From the NCBI GenBank assembly GCA_017446125.1, contig JAFSRL010000161.1:1-18719 (forward strand): 18,719 nt of DNA, in the 5' to 3' direction. The DNA is from Lachnospiraceae bacterium (GTDB taxonomy: Bacteria > Bacillota > Clostridia > Lachnospirales > Lachnospiraceae). Both the position numbers and the translations under genes were made by a program. The notes beneath the pieces were generated by a model. It saw only the letters and a program-made list of their open reading frames with translations, ran no database searches and was not told where the DNA came from. Each line of letters begins with the position of its first letter. Position 1 is the stretch's first letter. Shown one piece after another: positions 7,501 through 13,861 of this stretch.

Positions 7501-8214
7501 ATGAATCCTATTTTAGAAGTGAAAGACCTAAACGTACATTACGGTGTGATCCAGGCGCTCAAGGGCGTCTCCTTTCATGTGGAAGAGGGTGAGGTGGTCG
7601 CCTTAATCGGCGCCAACGGCGCCGGCAAGACGACGACCCTGCACACAATCTCCGGACTCATCAAGGCGACGAGCGGAGAAATCCTCTTGCACGGAGAATC
7701 AATCTTAAAGGTTCCCGGACACAAGCTGGTCGGCATGGGGCTCGCTCAGGTGCCGGAAGGCCGCCGTGTCTTTGCGGACCGCACCGTCGCACAGAACTTA
7801 AGGCTCGGCGCCTTTTCCAGAAACGACAAGGCGGAAGTGGAAGAGACCCTGAACTTTGTCTATGAACGCTTCCCGCGCTTAAAGGAGCGCGAAACACAGC
7901 TTGCCGGTACACTATCAGGCGGAGAGCAACAGATGCTTGCCACCGGCCGCGCCCTTATGAGCAAGCCCAAGATTATCTTAATGGACGAGCCCTCGATGGG
8001 CCTGTCCCCGATTTTTGTCAACGAGATTTTTGACATCATCCAAAAGATGCACGACGACGGCGTGACCGTTCTGCTCGTTGAACAGAACGCGAAAAAAGCG
8101 CTTTCGATTGCGGATCGTGCCTACGTTCTTGAAACCGGAAAGATCGTCATGGAAGGCGACGCAAAAGAGCTGTTAGACAACGAAGATATCAAGAAGGCAT
8201 ATTTGGGAGAATAA
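7501..8214 (+). CDS. livF: Branched-chain amino acid ABC transporter ATPase LivF
   Basis: LivF is one of the two cytoplasmic ATPases that power the LivHM permease. The 237-residue protein has Walker A GANGAGKT (37-44), signature LSGGEQQML, Walker B IILMDEPSMGLSP, an H-loop-region LLVEQNAKKAL, and the LivF-specific VPEGRRVFADRTVAQNL. The start is set at ATG 7501 (MNPILEVKDLNVHYG), the normal LivF beginning; upstream in-frame codons extend to 7426 but are not LivF-like. There is no ribosome binding site, while a -10 box ends 9 nt before the ATG, so the transcript may be nearly leaderless. In most genomes livF directly follows livG, but here livG is on the opposite strand about 5.6 kb away. The gene ends at a shared terminator. 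Confidence 0.92.
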   Translation: MNPILEVKDLNVHYGVIQALKGVSFHVEEGEVVALIGANGAGKTTTLHTISGLIKATSGEILLHGESILKVPGHKLVGMGLAQVPEGRRVFADRTVAQNLRLGAFSRNDKAEVEETLNFVYERFPRLKERETQLAGTLSGGEQQMLATGRALMSKPKIILMDEPSMGLSPIFVNEIFDIIQKMHDDGVTVLLVEQNAKKALSIADRAYVLETGKIVMEGDAKELLDNEDIKKAYLGE

Positions 8215-8215
8215 A

Positions 8216-8240
8216 AAAGAAGCGGCTGGACCGCTTCTTT
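8216..8240. terminator. Bidirectional intrinsic terminator between livF and the diguanylate cyclase gene
   Basis: A 10-bp stem AAAGAAGCGG (8216-8225) / CCGCTTCTTT (8231-8240) closes a CTGGA loop. T-runs follow on the plus strand (TTTTATTTTT) and on the minus strand (from the A-run at 8213-8218). It sits between two convergent stop codons, and the minus-strand gene's TAA overlaps its right arm. Confidence 0.9.
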
Positions 8241-9730
8241 TATTTTTCATCCACGTTTAAGATTCCGTCATTCACAATGGACGGTCTGAAATCTTCCGTG
8301 ATCTCAACGATGTGGAAGTCGTTCTTATTCTTCAGCTTGATTTCATAGAGCGCACCGTCCGCCATGTGAATGTAGTCGCCCACCTTTCTGTGCGGTGCGG
8401 GAATACCGTAGCAATACCCCTGGGAAACCGTAACGACATCCGCAACCTCGCTGAATTCATGCGTCATGTTTTCCTCGACAATGCGTTTTTTGATTGCTTC
8501 CGCAAGCACGGCAAGCTGTTCCTTCTTGCGTCCTTCACAGATTATGATGAATTCATCCCCGCCGTAGCGCGCGGTATAGGTGCCTTCCCTGCGTTCAAAC
8601 TCCTTTAAGATTTTCGAAATCATGACGATACATTCGTCACCCTTCACATGTCCGTAATGGTCGTTGAACGGCTTAAAGAAGTCGATATCCATAATGCCCA
8701 CGGCAATCACGGACTTATTCTTATAGCAGCGCTCAAATGCGGCTTCCGCATAACGGTTTAAGCCAAAGCGATTCGCAAGACCGGTGAGCTGGTCGGTTTC
8801 CGATTTCACCCGCAGTGCCTCGTTTTCACGCAGTGTCGTGGTCATGCTGTTGACACCGTCAATCAAGGTCTGTAATTCGCCGGTGGTGGAAGTGGAGGTC
8901 AGGGAATCCTCCGGAATGATACCGGCGGCGATCAGGCTTAAGTACTCCGTAATTTCACCGATCGTATTGGTCCAGCGGCTTAAGATAAAGATGAGCGCAA
9001 TGATTGCACTTCCGACCGCAAGAATGACGACCAGGATCAGCATCCGCATGACTTCCCGTACCTGCGCCTGAAGCTCCGAGATGTTTCTTCCGACGACAAT
9101 CGCGCCCACGACGTTTCCGTCCTTATCCTTTAACGTGTTGTAGCGGCAGTAAATCATGCCGCCCGCCACATTGGCTTCGCCGCCGTAGGTGTCCTCCGCA
9201 TCGAGCACGTCCGCGACAAGCACATCCATGTAGGTACCCACAATGGAATTGCCGTTTGGATCCTTCGTGGAGCCGGCAACGCGCAGGAAATGTCCCTCCT
9301 GATAGCCCTTTTGGTTGGGCGTGGATTCCACGTAGCCCAGCCCCTCATCGCCGCATTTGATAAAGACGTAGGAGAAGGTTCCGGTCTTATCCTCATGCAG
9401 CAGGAAGGGATCGAGGTTCGCCCGTTCATGTGTGCCGTCGCCGACCAGGATGTCACCCAGATAAATGCCGCCGTCGTCGCGCACATTCCAATGACGATCC
9501 CCCATGTGCTCCACATCGCTTAACGCAATCAAATCCTCGATATAATTAATGTCCGCGTTCAAACGGGAGGCGATGAGCGTTTCCTCCATGCGGTTGACGA
9601 AGTTTAAGGTGATGAAATAGACAAGAAAAACCAGCAGGGCGCCGAAGAGACACAATATCAACGCAAGCCGGAATCGAATGCTGCGATAGAAAGAATCGTT
9701 ATTTGTTTTTTCCCGCGACAACGATGCCAT
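8240..9730 (-). CDS. Membrane sensor diguanylate cyclase (Cache-like, HAMP, GGDEF)
   Basis: This 496-residue protein probably makes cyclic di-GMP from two GTP. It has membrane helix 1 (about 21-45), an extracytoplasmic sensor of about 180 residues resembling a single Cache domain (KDGNVVGAIVVGRNISE at its end), helix 2 (about 229-250), a HAMP-like linker, and a GGDEF domain from about 305 to 480. The active-site motif GGDEF is intact (390-394), as is DIDFFKPFND (348-357). The inhibitory I-site RxxD is replaced by REGT (381-384), so product feedback may be weak. The ATG at 9730 has no Shine-Dalgarno sequence; a TATACT box ends 6 nt upstream, suggesting leaderless mRNA. The gene is divergent from the cytidylate-kinase-like gene. 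Confidence 0.87.
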   Translation of the reverse strand: MASLSREKTNNDSFYRSIRFRLALILCLFGALLVFLVYFITLNFVNRMEETLIASRLNADINYIEDLIALSDVEHMGDRHWNVRDDGGIYLGDILVGDGTHERANLDPFLLHEDKTGTFSYVFIKCGDEGLGYVESTPNQKGYQEGHFLRVAGSTKDPNGNSIVGTYMDVLVADVLDAEDTYGGEANVAGGMIYCRYNTLKDKDGNVVGAIVVGRNISELQAQVREVMRMLILVVILAVGSAIIALIFILSRWTNTIGEITEYLSLIAAGIIPEDSLTSTSTTGELQTLIDGVNSMTTTLRENEALRVKSETDQLTGLANRFGLNRYAEAAFERCYKNKSVIAVGIMDIDFFKPFNDHYGHVKGDECIVMISKILKEFERREGTYTARYGGDEFIIICEGRKKEQLAVLAEAIKKRIVEENMTHEFSEVADVVTVSQGYCYGIPAPHRKVGDYIHMADGALYEIKLKNKNDFHIVEITEDFRPSIVNDGILNVDEK

Positions 9731-9736
9731 GAAACA

Positions 9737-9742
9737 AGTATA
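9737..9742 (-). promoter_or_regulatory. -10 box giving a leaderless start for the diguanylate cyclase gene
   Basis: On the minus strand, TATACT lies 6 nt before the ATG (TATACT-TGTTTC-ATG), so transcription would start at or next to the A of the start codon. The -35 is weak (an ATTACA or TTACAT about 16-17 bp upstream). There is no AGGAGG-like sequence in this stretch. Confidence 0.45.
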
Positions 9743-9787
9743 TCATATTTCTGTCATAATGTAATCGTCGAAGATATGGTGCTCCAT

Positions 9788-9816
9788 TTGATTTTATACA
9801 CAAAATGTAGTAGAAT
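9788..9816 (+). promoter_or_regulatory. Promoter of the cytidylate-kinase-like gene
   Basis: TTGATT (9788-9793) and TAGAAT (9811-9816) have a 17-bp spacer. The start point would be near 9823, giving a leader of about 49 nt with GGAGG at 9856-9860 ahead of the ATG at 9872. Confidence 0.55.
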
Positions 9817-9871
9817 AAAAGGCGATAAATGCAATGTTTTACGTGAAACACGCTTGGAGGTGGTCATTTTT

Positions 9872-10504
9872 ATGAATACCATAATCACAATCGGAAGGCA
9901 ATTCGGGTCCGGCGGTCATGAGATCGGCATGAAGGTTGCGGATAAGTTTAACGTCAAATGCTATGACAAGGAATTGTTGAACCGCGTCGCAAAAGAAAGC
10001 GGATTTGCGGATGAAATCATTCATTCCAACGATGAGCGTCCGACGAATTCGTTCCTCTATAATCTGGTCATGGACACGTATTCCTTTGGATACAATTCAT
10101 CCAGTTTCGTGGATATGCCCATCAGCCATAAGGTCTTTTTGGCACAGTTTGATACGATCAAAAAGATTGCCTCGGAGGGTCCGTGTGTCATCATGGGCCG
10201 CTGCGCGGATTACGCCTTAAGCGACTTAGACAATGTGTTGCACCTGTTTATCCACGCGGACGAGGAACACAAGATTGAACGGATCATGAAGCGGTTCCCC
10301 GAAGAGGCATCAAACGAGGACAAGGCGCGTGACATGATGCTGAAGAAGGACAAACAGCGCCAGAGCTATTACAATTATTATTCGTCGAAGAAATGGGGAC
10401 GCGCGGACACGTACGACTTCACAATCAATTCGTCGATTCTGGGCATCGAAGGCACTGCGGAGTATATTGTGGAGCTGGTGAACCGCTTCGAGGCACAGAG
10501 GTAA
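9872..10504 (+). CDS. Cytidylate-kinase-like family protein (first copy)
   Basis: This 210-residue protein belongs to the cytidylate kinase-like family (PF13189), P-loop kinases related to Cmk and common in Clostridia. The nucleotide loop is ITIGRQFGSGGHEIG (residues 5-19), followed by CYDKELLNRVAKESG, then CVIMGRCADYAL and an arginine-rich lid region. The true substrate is not established; nucleoside monophosphate phosphorylation is inferred. GGAGGTGG precedes the chosen ATG; an upstream extension to 9776 overlaps the promoter and is rejected. A paralogue lies at 13187-13858 on the other strand. The stop codon abuts the first unit of the repeat array. Confidence 0.82.
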   Translation: MNTIITIGRQFGSGGHEIGMKVADKFNVKCYDKELLNRVAKESGFADEIIHSNDERPTNSFLYNLVMDTYSFGYNSSSFVDMPISHKVFLAQFDTIKKIASEGPCVIMGRCADYALSDLDNVLHLFIHADEEHKIERIMKRFPEEASNEDKARDMMLKKDKQRQSYYNYYSSKKWGRADTYDFTINSSILGIEGTAEYIVELVNRFEAQR

Positions 10505-10521
10505 CAGGTTTAACGAAGCAG

Positions 10522-10551
10522 TTGCGCTTGAAAACAGCTAAACTATATAAT
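10522..10551 (+). promoter_or_regulatory. Promoter-like elements within array unit 1
   Basis: TTGCGC (10522-10527) and TATAAT (10546-10551) are 18 bp apart. The implied start point, near 10558, is the first base of the next CAGGTTTAACGAA. Unit 3 has a parallel arrangement (see 10627-10656). Confidence 0.35.
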
Positions 10552-10626
10552 ATATTGCAGGTTTAACGAATTAGCAGTACATGAAACACAGAGTAATAAT
10601 AATAAATCCCAGGTTTAACGAAGCAG

Positions 10627-10656
10627 TTGCGCATGATAACAGTTAACCAATATAAA
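10627..10656 (+). promoter_or_regulatory. Promoter-like elements within array unit 3, facing the recombinase gene
   Basis: TTGCGC (10627-10632) and TATAAA (10651-10656) are 18 bp apart, as in unit 1. The implied start near 10663 would make the large hairpin (10664-10716) the very 5' end of the recombinase mRNA, with GGAGG at 10745-10749 for translation. Confidence 0.4.
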
Positions 10657-10663
10657 GATATAG

Positions 10664-10716
10664 CAGGTTTAACGAAGTAGTTGCGCGTTTCCCTGCGCAA
10701 CTCTTCGTTAAACCTG
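10664..10716 (+). other. Large stem-loop at the end of the array, 5' of the recombinase gene
   Basis: The arms 10664-10686 and 10695-10716 pair over about 22 bp with a single bulged base and an 8-nt loop (GTTTCCCT). The outer ends read GTTTAAC (10667-10673) and GTTAAAC (10707-10713). After the hairpin comes CGTTTTGCG, too poor in T for a good terminator. The stem may be a recombination site, a 5'-leader RNA structure, or a weak terminator of the kinase-like gene. Confidence 0.7.
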
Positions 10717-10753
10717 CGTTTTGCGAATAGTTGTATGTATCTTTGGAGGCACA

Positions 10754-11812
10754 ATGCAAGGCAGGGACGACTCCTATCATGCTTCACAGGACAAACAGAA
10801 TATCCTGAAAATGCGGGAAGTGGTTGCCACTCTTCCCACGTTTTGCAAGCAATATTTTCGCAGCATGGAGGAAACCACGGCGCCCAGGACCCGGCTTGCC
10901 TACGCGTATGACCTTCGGACCTTCTTCGAATTCCTGCACGAAAACAACAAGGCGCTTTGCAAAACACCCATCACGGATTACGCCTTAAACGTCCTCGACA
11001 TGATTACCCGCGAAGACATCGAGGAATACTTGGAATACGTTTCTCTATACGACAAGGAAGGCAAGGAGCTCTCCAACGAGGCAACCGGCAAAAAGCGCAA
11101 AATGAGCGCTCTTCGCTCGATGTATCTGTACTTCTTCAAGCTCGAGCTCATCAAGACCAACCCGCCTTCTTTGGTGAACATGCCCAGACTTCACGAAAAA
11201 GCGATCATTCGTTTGGAGCCGAATGAGGTCGCCGTCATGTTAGACCAGGTTGAGGACGGCAAGGGTCTCACGAAATTCCAGATGAAATACCACGAAAAGA
11301 CCAAGGCGCGTGATGTCGCCTTGATCACCCTTTTATTGGGCACCGGCATCCGTGTCTCCGAATGCGTCGGCATCGATTTAAACGACATTGATTTTGACAC
11401 CAACGGCATCGTCATCCGTCGCAAGGGCGGCTATGAAGCCATCATTTACTTCGGTGACGAGGTGGAAAAGGCGCTGCAGGACTACCTTACAGTCCGCAAG
11501 GAAATCATCCCCGCAACAGGTCATGAAAACGCCCTCTTCCTCTCCATGCAGAATAAGCGCATCTCGGTCCGCGCCGTCGAGAATCTTGTGAAGAAATACG
11601 CGCAGACCGTCACCACATTAAAAAAGATCACGCCGCACAAGCTTCGTTCCACCTTCGGCACCAATCTTTACAAGGAATCCGGCGATATTTACCTTGTTGC
11701 GGACGTTTTGGGCCACAAGGACGTCAACACGACGCGCAAGCACTACGCCGCGCAGGATGACGAAAACCGGCGCAAAGCGGCACGCATGGTCCATTTGCGC
11801 GAAGACACCTGA
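10754..11812 (+). CDS. Tyrosine recombinase, XerS-like
   Basis: This 352-residue site-specific recombinase has an N-terminal SAM-like core-binding domain (about 20-145) and a C-terminal catalytic domain. All catalytic residues are present: R200 (GTGIR), K224 (RRKGG), H295 and R298 (HKLR), H321 (LGH) and nucleophile Y331 (HYAAQ). Its length and its long linker before the catalytic domain resemble single-recombinase XerS or XerH proteins more than XerC/XerD, which are about 300 residues. The role could be chromosome dimer resolution or a local DNA switch. The ATG at 10754 follows GGAGG at 10745-10749; a longer frame from a TTG at 10721 is rejected. It lies beside the repeat array, which is a candidate substrate, and is followed by lexA with its own promoter. 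Confidence 0.85.
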   Translation: MQGRDDSYHASQDKQNILKMREVVATLPTFCKQYFRSMEETTAPRTRLAYAYDLRTFFEFLHENNKALCKTPITDYALNVLDMITREDIEEYLEYVSLYDKEGKELSNEATGKKRKMSALRSMYLYFFKLELIKTNPPSLVNMPRLHEKAIIRLEPNEVAVMLDQVEDGKGLTKFQMKYHEKTKARDVALITLLLGTGIRVSECVGIDLNDIDFDTNGIVIRRKGGYEAIIYFGDEVEKALQDYLTVRKEIIPATGHENALFLSMQNKRISVRAVENLVKKYAQTVTTLKKITPHKLRSTFGTNLYKESGDIYLVADVLGHKDVNTTRKHYAAQDDENRRKAARMVHLREDT

Positions 11813-11848
11813 CGCGTTCAAAAGATCAAATTCCGCAAACAAAAGTTT

Positions 11849-11862
11849 TGAATATATGTTTG
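11849..11862 (+). promoter_or_regulatory. Probable LexA operator (SOS box)
   Basis: TGAATATATGTTTG matches the Gram-positive SOS consensus CGAACATATGTTCG at 11 of 14 positions; the three differences are all C to T. It overlaps the -35 of the lexA promoter, the expected place for autorepression. The consensus comes from Bacillus-type LexA, so transfer to this organism is inferred. Confidence 0.5.
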
Positions 11863-11888
11863 AAATTGTCGCCTGCCTGTGTTACAAT
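11860..11888 (+). promoter_or_regulatory. lexA promoter
   Basis: TTGAAA (11860-11865) and TACAAT (11883-11888) have a 17-bp spacer. The transcript would start near 11895, with a leader of about 68 nt that includes GGAGGTG at 11950-11956. Confidence 0.7.
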
Positions 11889-11962
11889 GAACAGGTACAT
11901 TCGATTGTTACAGGCAACTGTTTTTCAACGATTTCAATTCGATACAAACGGAGGTGACGTCT

Positions 11963-12580
11963 ATGGCGAAGGGAAAGATTTCCGCAAAGCAAAACGAGAT
12001 TCTGGATTTCATGAAAAAAGAAATCTTAACAAGAGGCTATCCGCCGTCGGTGCGCGAGATCTGCGAGGCGGTTCGTTTAAAATCAACCTCTTCCGTTCAC
12101 TCGCACTTAACAACCTTGGAGAAGAACGGCTTCATCCGCCGCGACCCCACGCATCCCAGAGCAATCGAGATTTGTGACGGTACCTTCAACTTGATCCGCA
12201 CGGAAATGGTGAACGTTCCCGTCATTGGTCAGGTCGCCGCAGGGCAGCCCATTTTGGCGGAGCAGAACATTGACTCCTACTACCCTGTCCCGCAGTCTTC
12301 CCTGCCGCAGGGCGAGGTCTTCATTTTGAACGTCAAGGGAGATTCGATGATCAACGCCGGCATTCACGACGGCGACATGCTCTTTGTATTAAACACAACA
12401 GAGGTGGAAAACGGTGACCAGGTGGTTGCGTTGATGAATGATGAGGCAACGGTCAAAACCTTCTACAAGGAAGACGGACACATCCGCTTACAGCCGGAAA
12501 ACGATACGATGGATCCCATCATTGTACCTGACTGCCAGATTGTCGGGCGCGTCTTCGGCCTGATCCGCCTTTATAAGTAA
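11963..12580 (+). CDS. lexA: LexA SOS repressor / autoprotease
   Basis: LexA represses DNA-damage genes and cleaves itself when RecA is activated. The 205-residue protein has an N-terminal winged helix (residues 1-70: ISAKQNEILDFMKKEI, GYPPSVREICEAV, the recognition-helix region STSSVHSHLTTLEKNGFI). The cleavage site is A93-G94 in QVAAGQPI. The catalytic dyad is S128 (GDSMI) and K165 (ATVKTF). The length is normal for the family. The ATG at 11963 is chosen because GGAGGTG lies 7 nt upstream; a GTG at 11954 overlaps that ribosome binding site. A probable operator overlaps the promoter. The stop is one base from the stop of the convergent HAD gene. Confidence 0.95.
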   Translation: MAKGKISAKQNEILDFMKKEILTRGYPPSVREICEAVRLKSTSSVHSHLTTLEKNGFIRRDPTHPRAIEICDGTFNLIRTEMVNVPVIGQVAAGQPILAEQNIDSYYPVPQSSLPQGEVFILNVKGDSMINAGIHDGDMLFVLNTTEVENGDQVVALMNDEATVKTFYKEDGHIRLQPENDTMDPIIVPDCQIVGRVFGLIRLYK

Positions 12581-12581
12581 A

Positions 12582-13190
12582 TTAGTAAATTACACCTAAG
12601 GCTTTGAGTTCATCCTCGGCTTGTGCGTGATCCGTAAACACGATCCCGTGCCAGCCGAGGTTTTTCGCGGTCTCAATGTTCATTTCGGAATCGTCGATGA
12701 AAACGCATTCCTTAGGAATCAAATGATAACGTTTTTCCAACAGATGATAGATGTCGGGCGCGGGCTTCACATGATGAAACCGGAAGGAAAGAATGCCGCC
12801 ATCCGTATAAGGGATAAAGTACATCGCCTCCGGACACTGCTCAATCGCGGGACGCGACATATTGGAAAGATAGTAAACAAAATACCCCGCCGCCTGCAGC
12901 TTCTCAATCCAGGGAAGCGCATAGTCGCGCGGCGTCAGCAATCCCTTGATGTCGCGGAACACATCACGAATGACATCCGCAATTTCAGGGTCGTTCTTGC
13001 ACATCATTTCAATCAGTCCGGAATAAGAAAGATTCCCGATGTCCCATGCGGGCCAGGTTTCGTGATTGACGGTTGCAGCCGCAAGACGTTCGACCATTAC
13101 CCGGTCGCCACCGGTCCGTTCAAAAAAGAATTCCGGCCAGGCGTAATTGCACAACACGTTTCCGATATCGAAGATGACGTTCTTAATCAT
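12582..13190 (-). CDS. HAD-superfamily phosphatase, YihX-like
   Basis: This 202-residue protein has the HAD motifs: I at FDIGNVL with nucleophile D8, II at LSNMS, III at HHVKPAPDIY with the lysine, and IV at CVFIDDSEMNIETA. Motif I reads DxGNV, as in the YihX-type sugar-phosphate phosphatases, and a cap region lies between motifs I and II. Substrate unknown. The ATG at 13190 overlaps the stop of the upstream kinase-like gene (ATGA), so the two are coupled and are probably the tail of the livHMG transcript. A longer frame to 13295 lies inside that gene and is rejected. The 3' end is convergent with lexA, with a one-base gap. Confidence 0.82.
   Translation of the reverse strand: MIKNVIFDIGNVLCNYAWPEFFFERTGGDRVMVERLAAATVNHETWPAWDIGNLSYSGLIEMMCKNDPEIADVIRDVFRDIKGLLTPRDYALPWIEKLQAAGYFVYYLSNMSRPAIEQCPEAMYFIPYTDGGILSFRFHHVKPAPDIYHLLEKRYHLIPKECVFIDDSEMNIETAKNLGWHGIVFTDHAQAEDELKALGVIY
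12614..12665 (+). terminator. Possible lexA terminator inside the convergent HAD gene
   Basis: CCTCGGCT (12614-12621) and AGCCGAGG (12653-12660) form a perfect 8-bp stem directly followed by TTTTT (12661-12665). The 31-nt loop can form an inner CGTG/CACG pairing. It is the only terminator-like structure found downstream of lexA and lies antisense to the 3' end of the HAD gene. The long loop weakens the call. Confidence 0.4.
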
Positions 13191-13858
13191 GCCGTGTGCG
13201 CTCCGGAAAGGTTGTCGAAGACGTCGTTCCCGTAACGCACTTTCAGATACGCTTTGATTTCTTCGACACAGGTTTCGAACCCGAGCTTCGAACAATCAAG
13301 ACACAAATCGTAATTCAGCGCCCTGCTCCACCGGTGTCCGGTGTAATACTCATAATAATCCGCACGGTTGCGGTTCGTGGTGTTGATGTATTTGACCAGC
13401 TCCTCACCCCGGCGGGACTGTTTCTTTTCCGCCTGCTCAATCAAAAAGTCCATAGGTGCGTGCACAAAAACGCTCGTCACATTGTCGTAATCCTTCAACA
13501 CATGATTCGCGCACCGGCCGATGATGACACAGGACTCGCTCTTCGCAAGATCCTTCAAAACCTTCGCCTGAAAGTTGAACAGATTCTCCATCGAAATGAA
13601 GTCGGGATCCTTGGGTCCGAACAGCTCACCCTTATACGCACCTCCCTCTTTACGCGCGGGCTTAAAGAGCTTGTTCTTCTTGATGCTCTCATCCGCATCG
13701 ATGAACAAATCCTCATTGATACCGCTTACCTCGGAGCACAGCCTGCTTAACTCCTTGTCGTAATAATGAATCCCAAGCTCGTTTGCAAGCATTTCCCCGA
13801 CGGTACGCCCGCCGCTTCCGTATTGACGCTCGATGGTAATGATCAGTGGCTTTTTCAT
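13187..13858 (-). CDS. Cytidylate-kinase-like family protein (second copy)
   Basis: This 223-residue P-loop protein is of the same PF13189 family as the gene at 9872-10504. It starts MKKPLIITIERQYGSGGRTVGEMLA, then HYYDKELSRLCSEVSG, CVIIGRCANHVL and a lid region with YEYYTGHRWSRALNYDLCLD. It contains an extra charged, Gly-rich stretch around residues 62-85 not seen in the first copy. The ATG is 3 nt after the livG stop, with GGGAG about 9 nt upstream, in the position where livF normally sits. Its reaction is inferred to be nucleotide phosphorylation. A link to amino acid transport is not obvious; co-transcription may reflect a rearrangement. Confidence 0.82.
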   Translation of the reverse strand: MKKPLIITIERQYGSGGRTVGEMLANELGIHYYDKELSRLCSEVSGINEDLFIDADESIKKNKLFKPARKEGGAYKGELFGPKDPDFISMENLFNFQAKVLKDLAKSESCVIIGRCANHVLKDYDNVTSVFVHAPMDFLIEQAEKKQSRRGEELVKYINTTNRNRADYYEYYTGHRWSRALNYDLCLDCSKLGFETCVEEIKAYLKVRYGNDVFDNLSGAHTA

Positions 13859-13861
13859 CCC

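Larger units (their letters stand above)
10505..10716. repeat. Array of four 53-bp direct repeats ending in an inverted copy, next to the recombinase gene
   Basis: CAGGTTTAACGAA occurs at 10505, 10558, 10610 and 10664, a period of 53, 52 and 54 bp. Copies 1, 3 and 4 continue with a (C/T)AGTTGCGC tail. Copy 2 keeps the 13-mer but diverges after it. The AT-rich stretches between copies 1 and 3 also resemble each other (TGAAAACAGCTAA against TGATAACAGTTAA), so the whole 53-bp unit is repeated, not just a core. An inverted copy at 10695-10716 (GCGCAACTCTTCGTTAAACC) pairs with copy 4. The array fills the gap from the kinase-like stop to 37 nt before the recombinase start. It could be a recombinase target, a set of tandem promoters with operators, or a decayed repeat. 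Confidence 0.85.

Noticed and set aside
10505..10716. CRISPR array (repeats of about 23 nt with spacers of about 30 nt)
   Set aside because: The spacers of units 1 and 3 resemble each other, unit 2 has lost half of the repeat, the last copy is inverted, and no cas gene is present.
10563..10967. Minus-strand protein of 134 residues
   Set aside because: It runs across the repeat array and antisense to the recombinase start. Its repeated FVKP-type peptides are just the translated DNA repeat, and no ribosome binding site supports it.
10664..11812. Integron with an attC site
   Set aside because: The hairpin ends fit the attC consensus, but the site is short (about 47 bp), no gene cassettes follow, and the recombinase has no visible integron-integrase-specific insert.
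12621..13235. Plus-strand protein of 204 residues
   Set aside because: It is antisense to the well-supported HAD gene and has no family motif.
13196..13750. Plus-strand protein of 184 residues
   Set aside because: It is antisense to the second cytidylate-kinase-like gene, with no motif or ribosome binding site.
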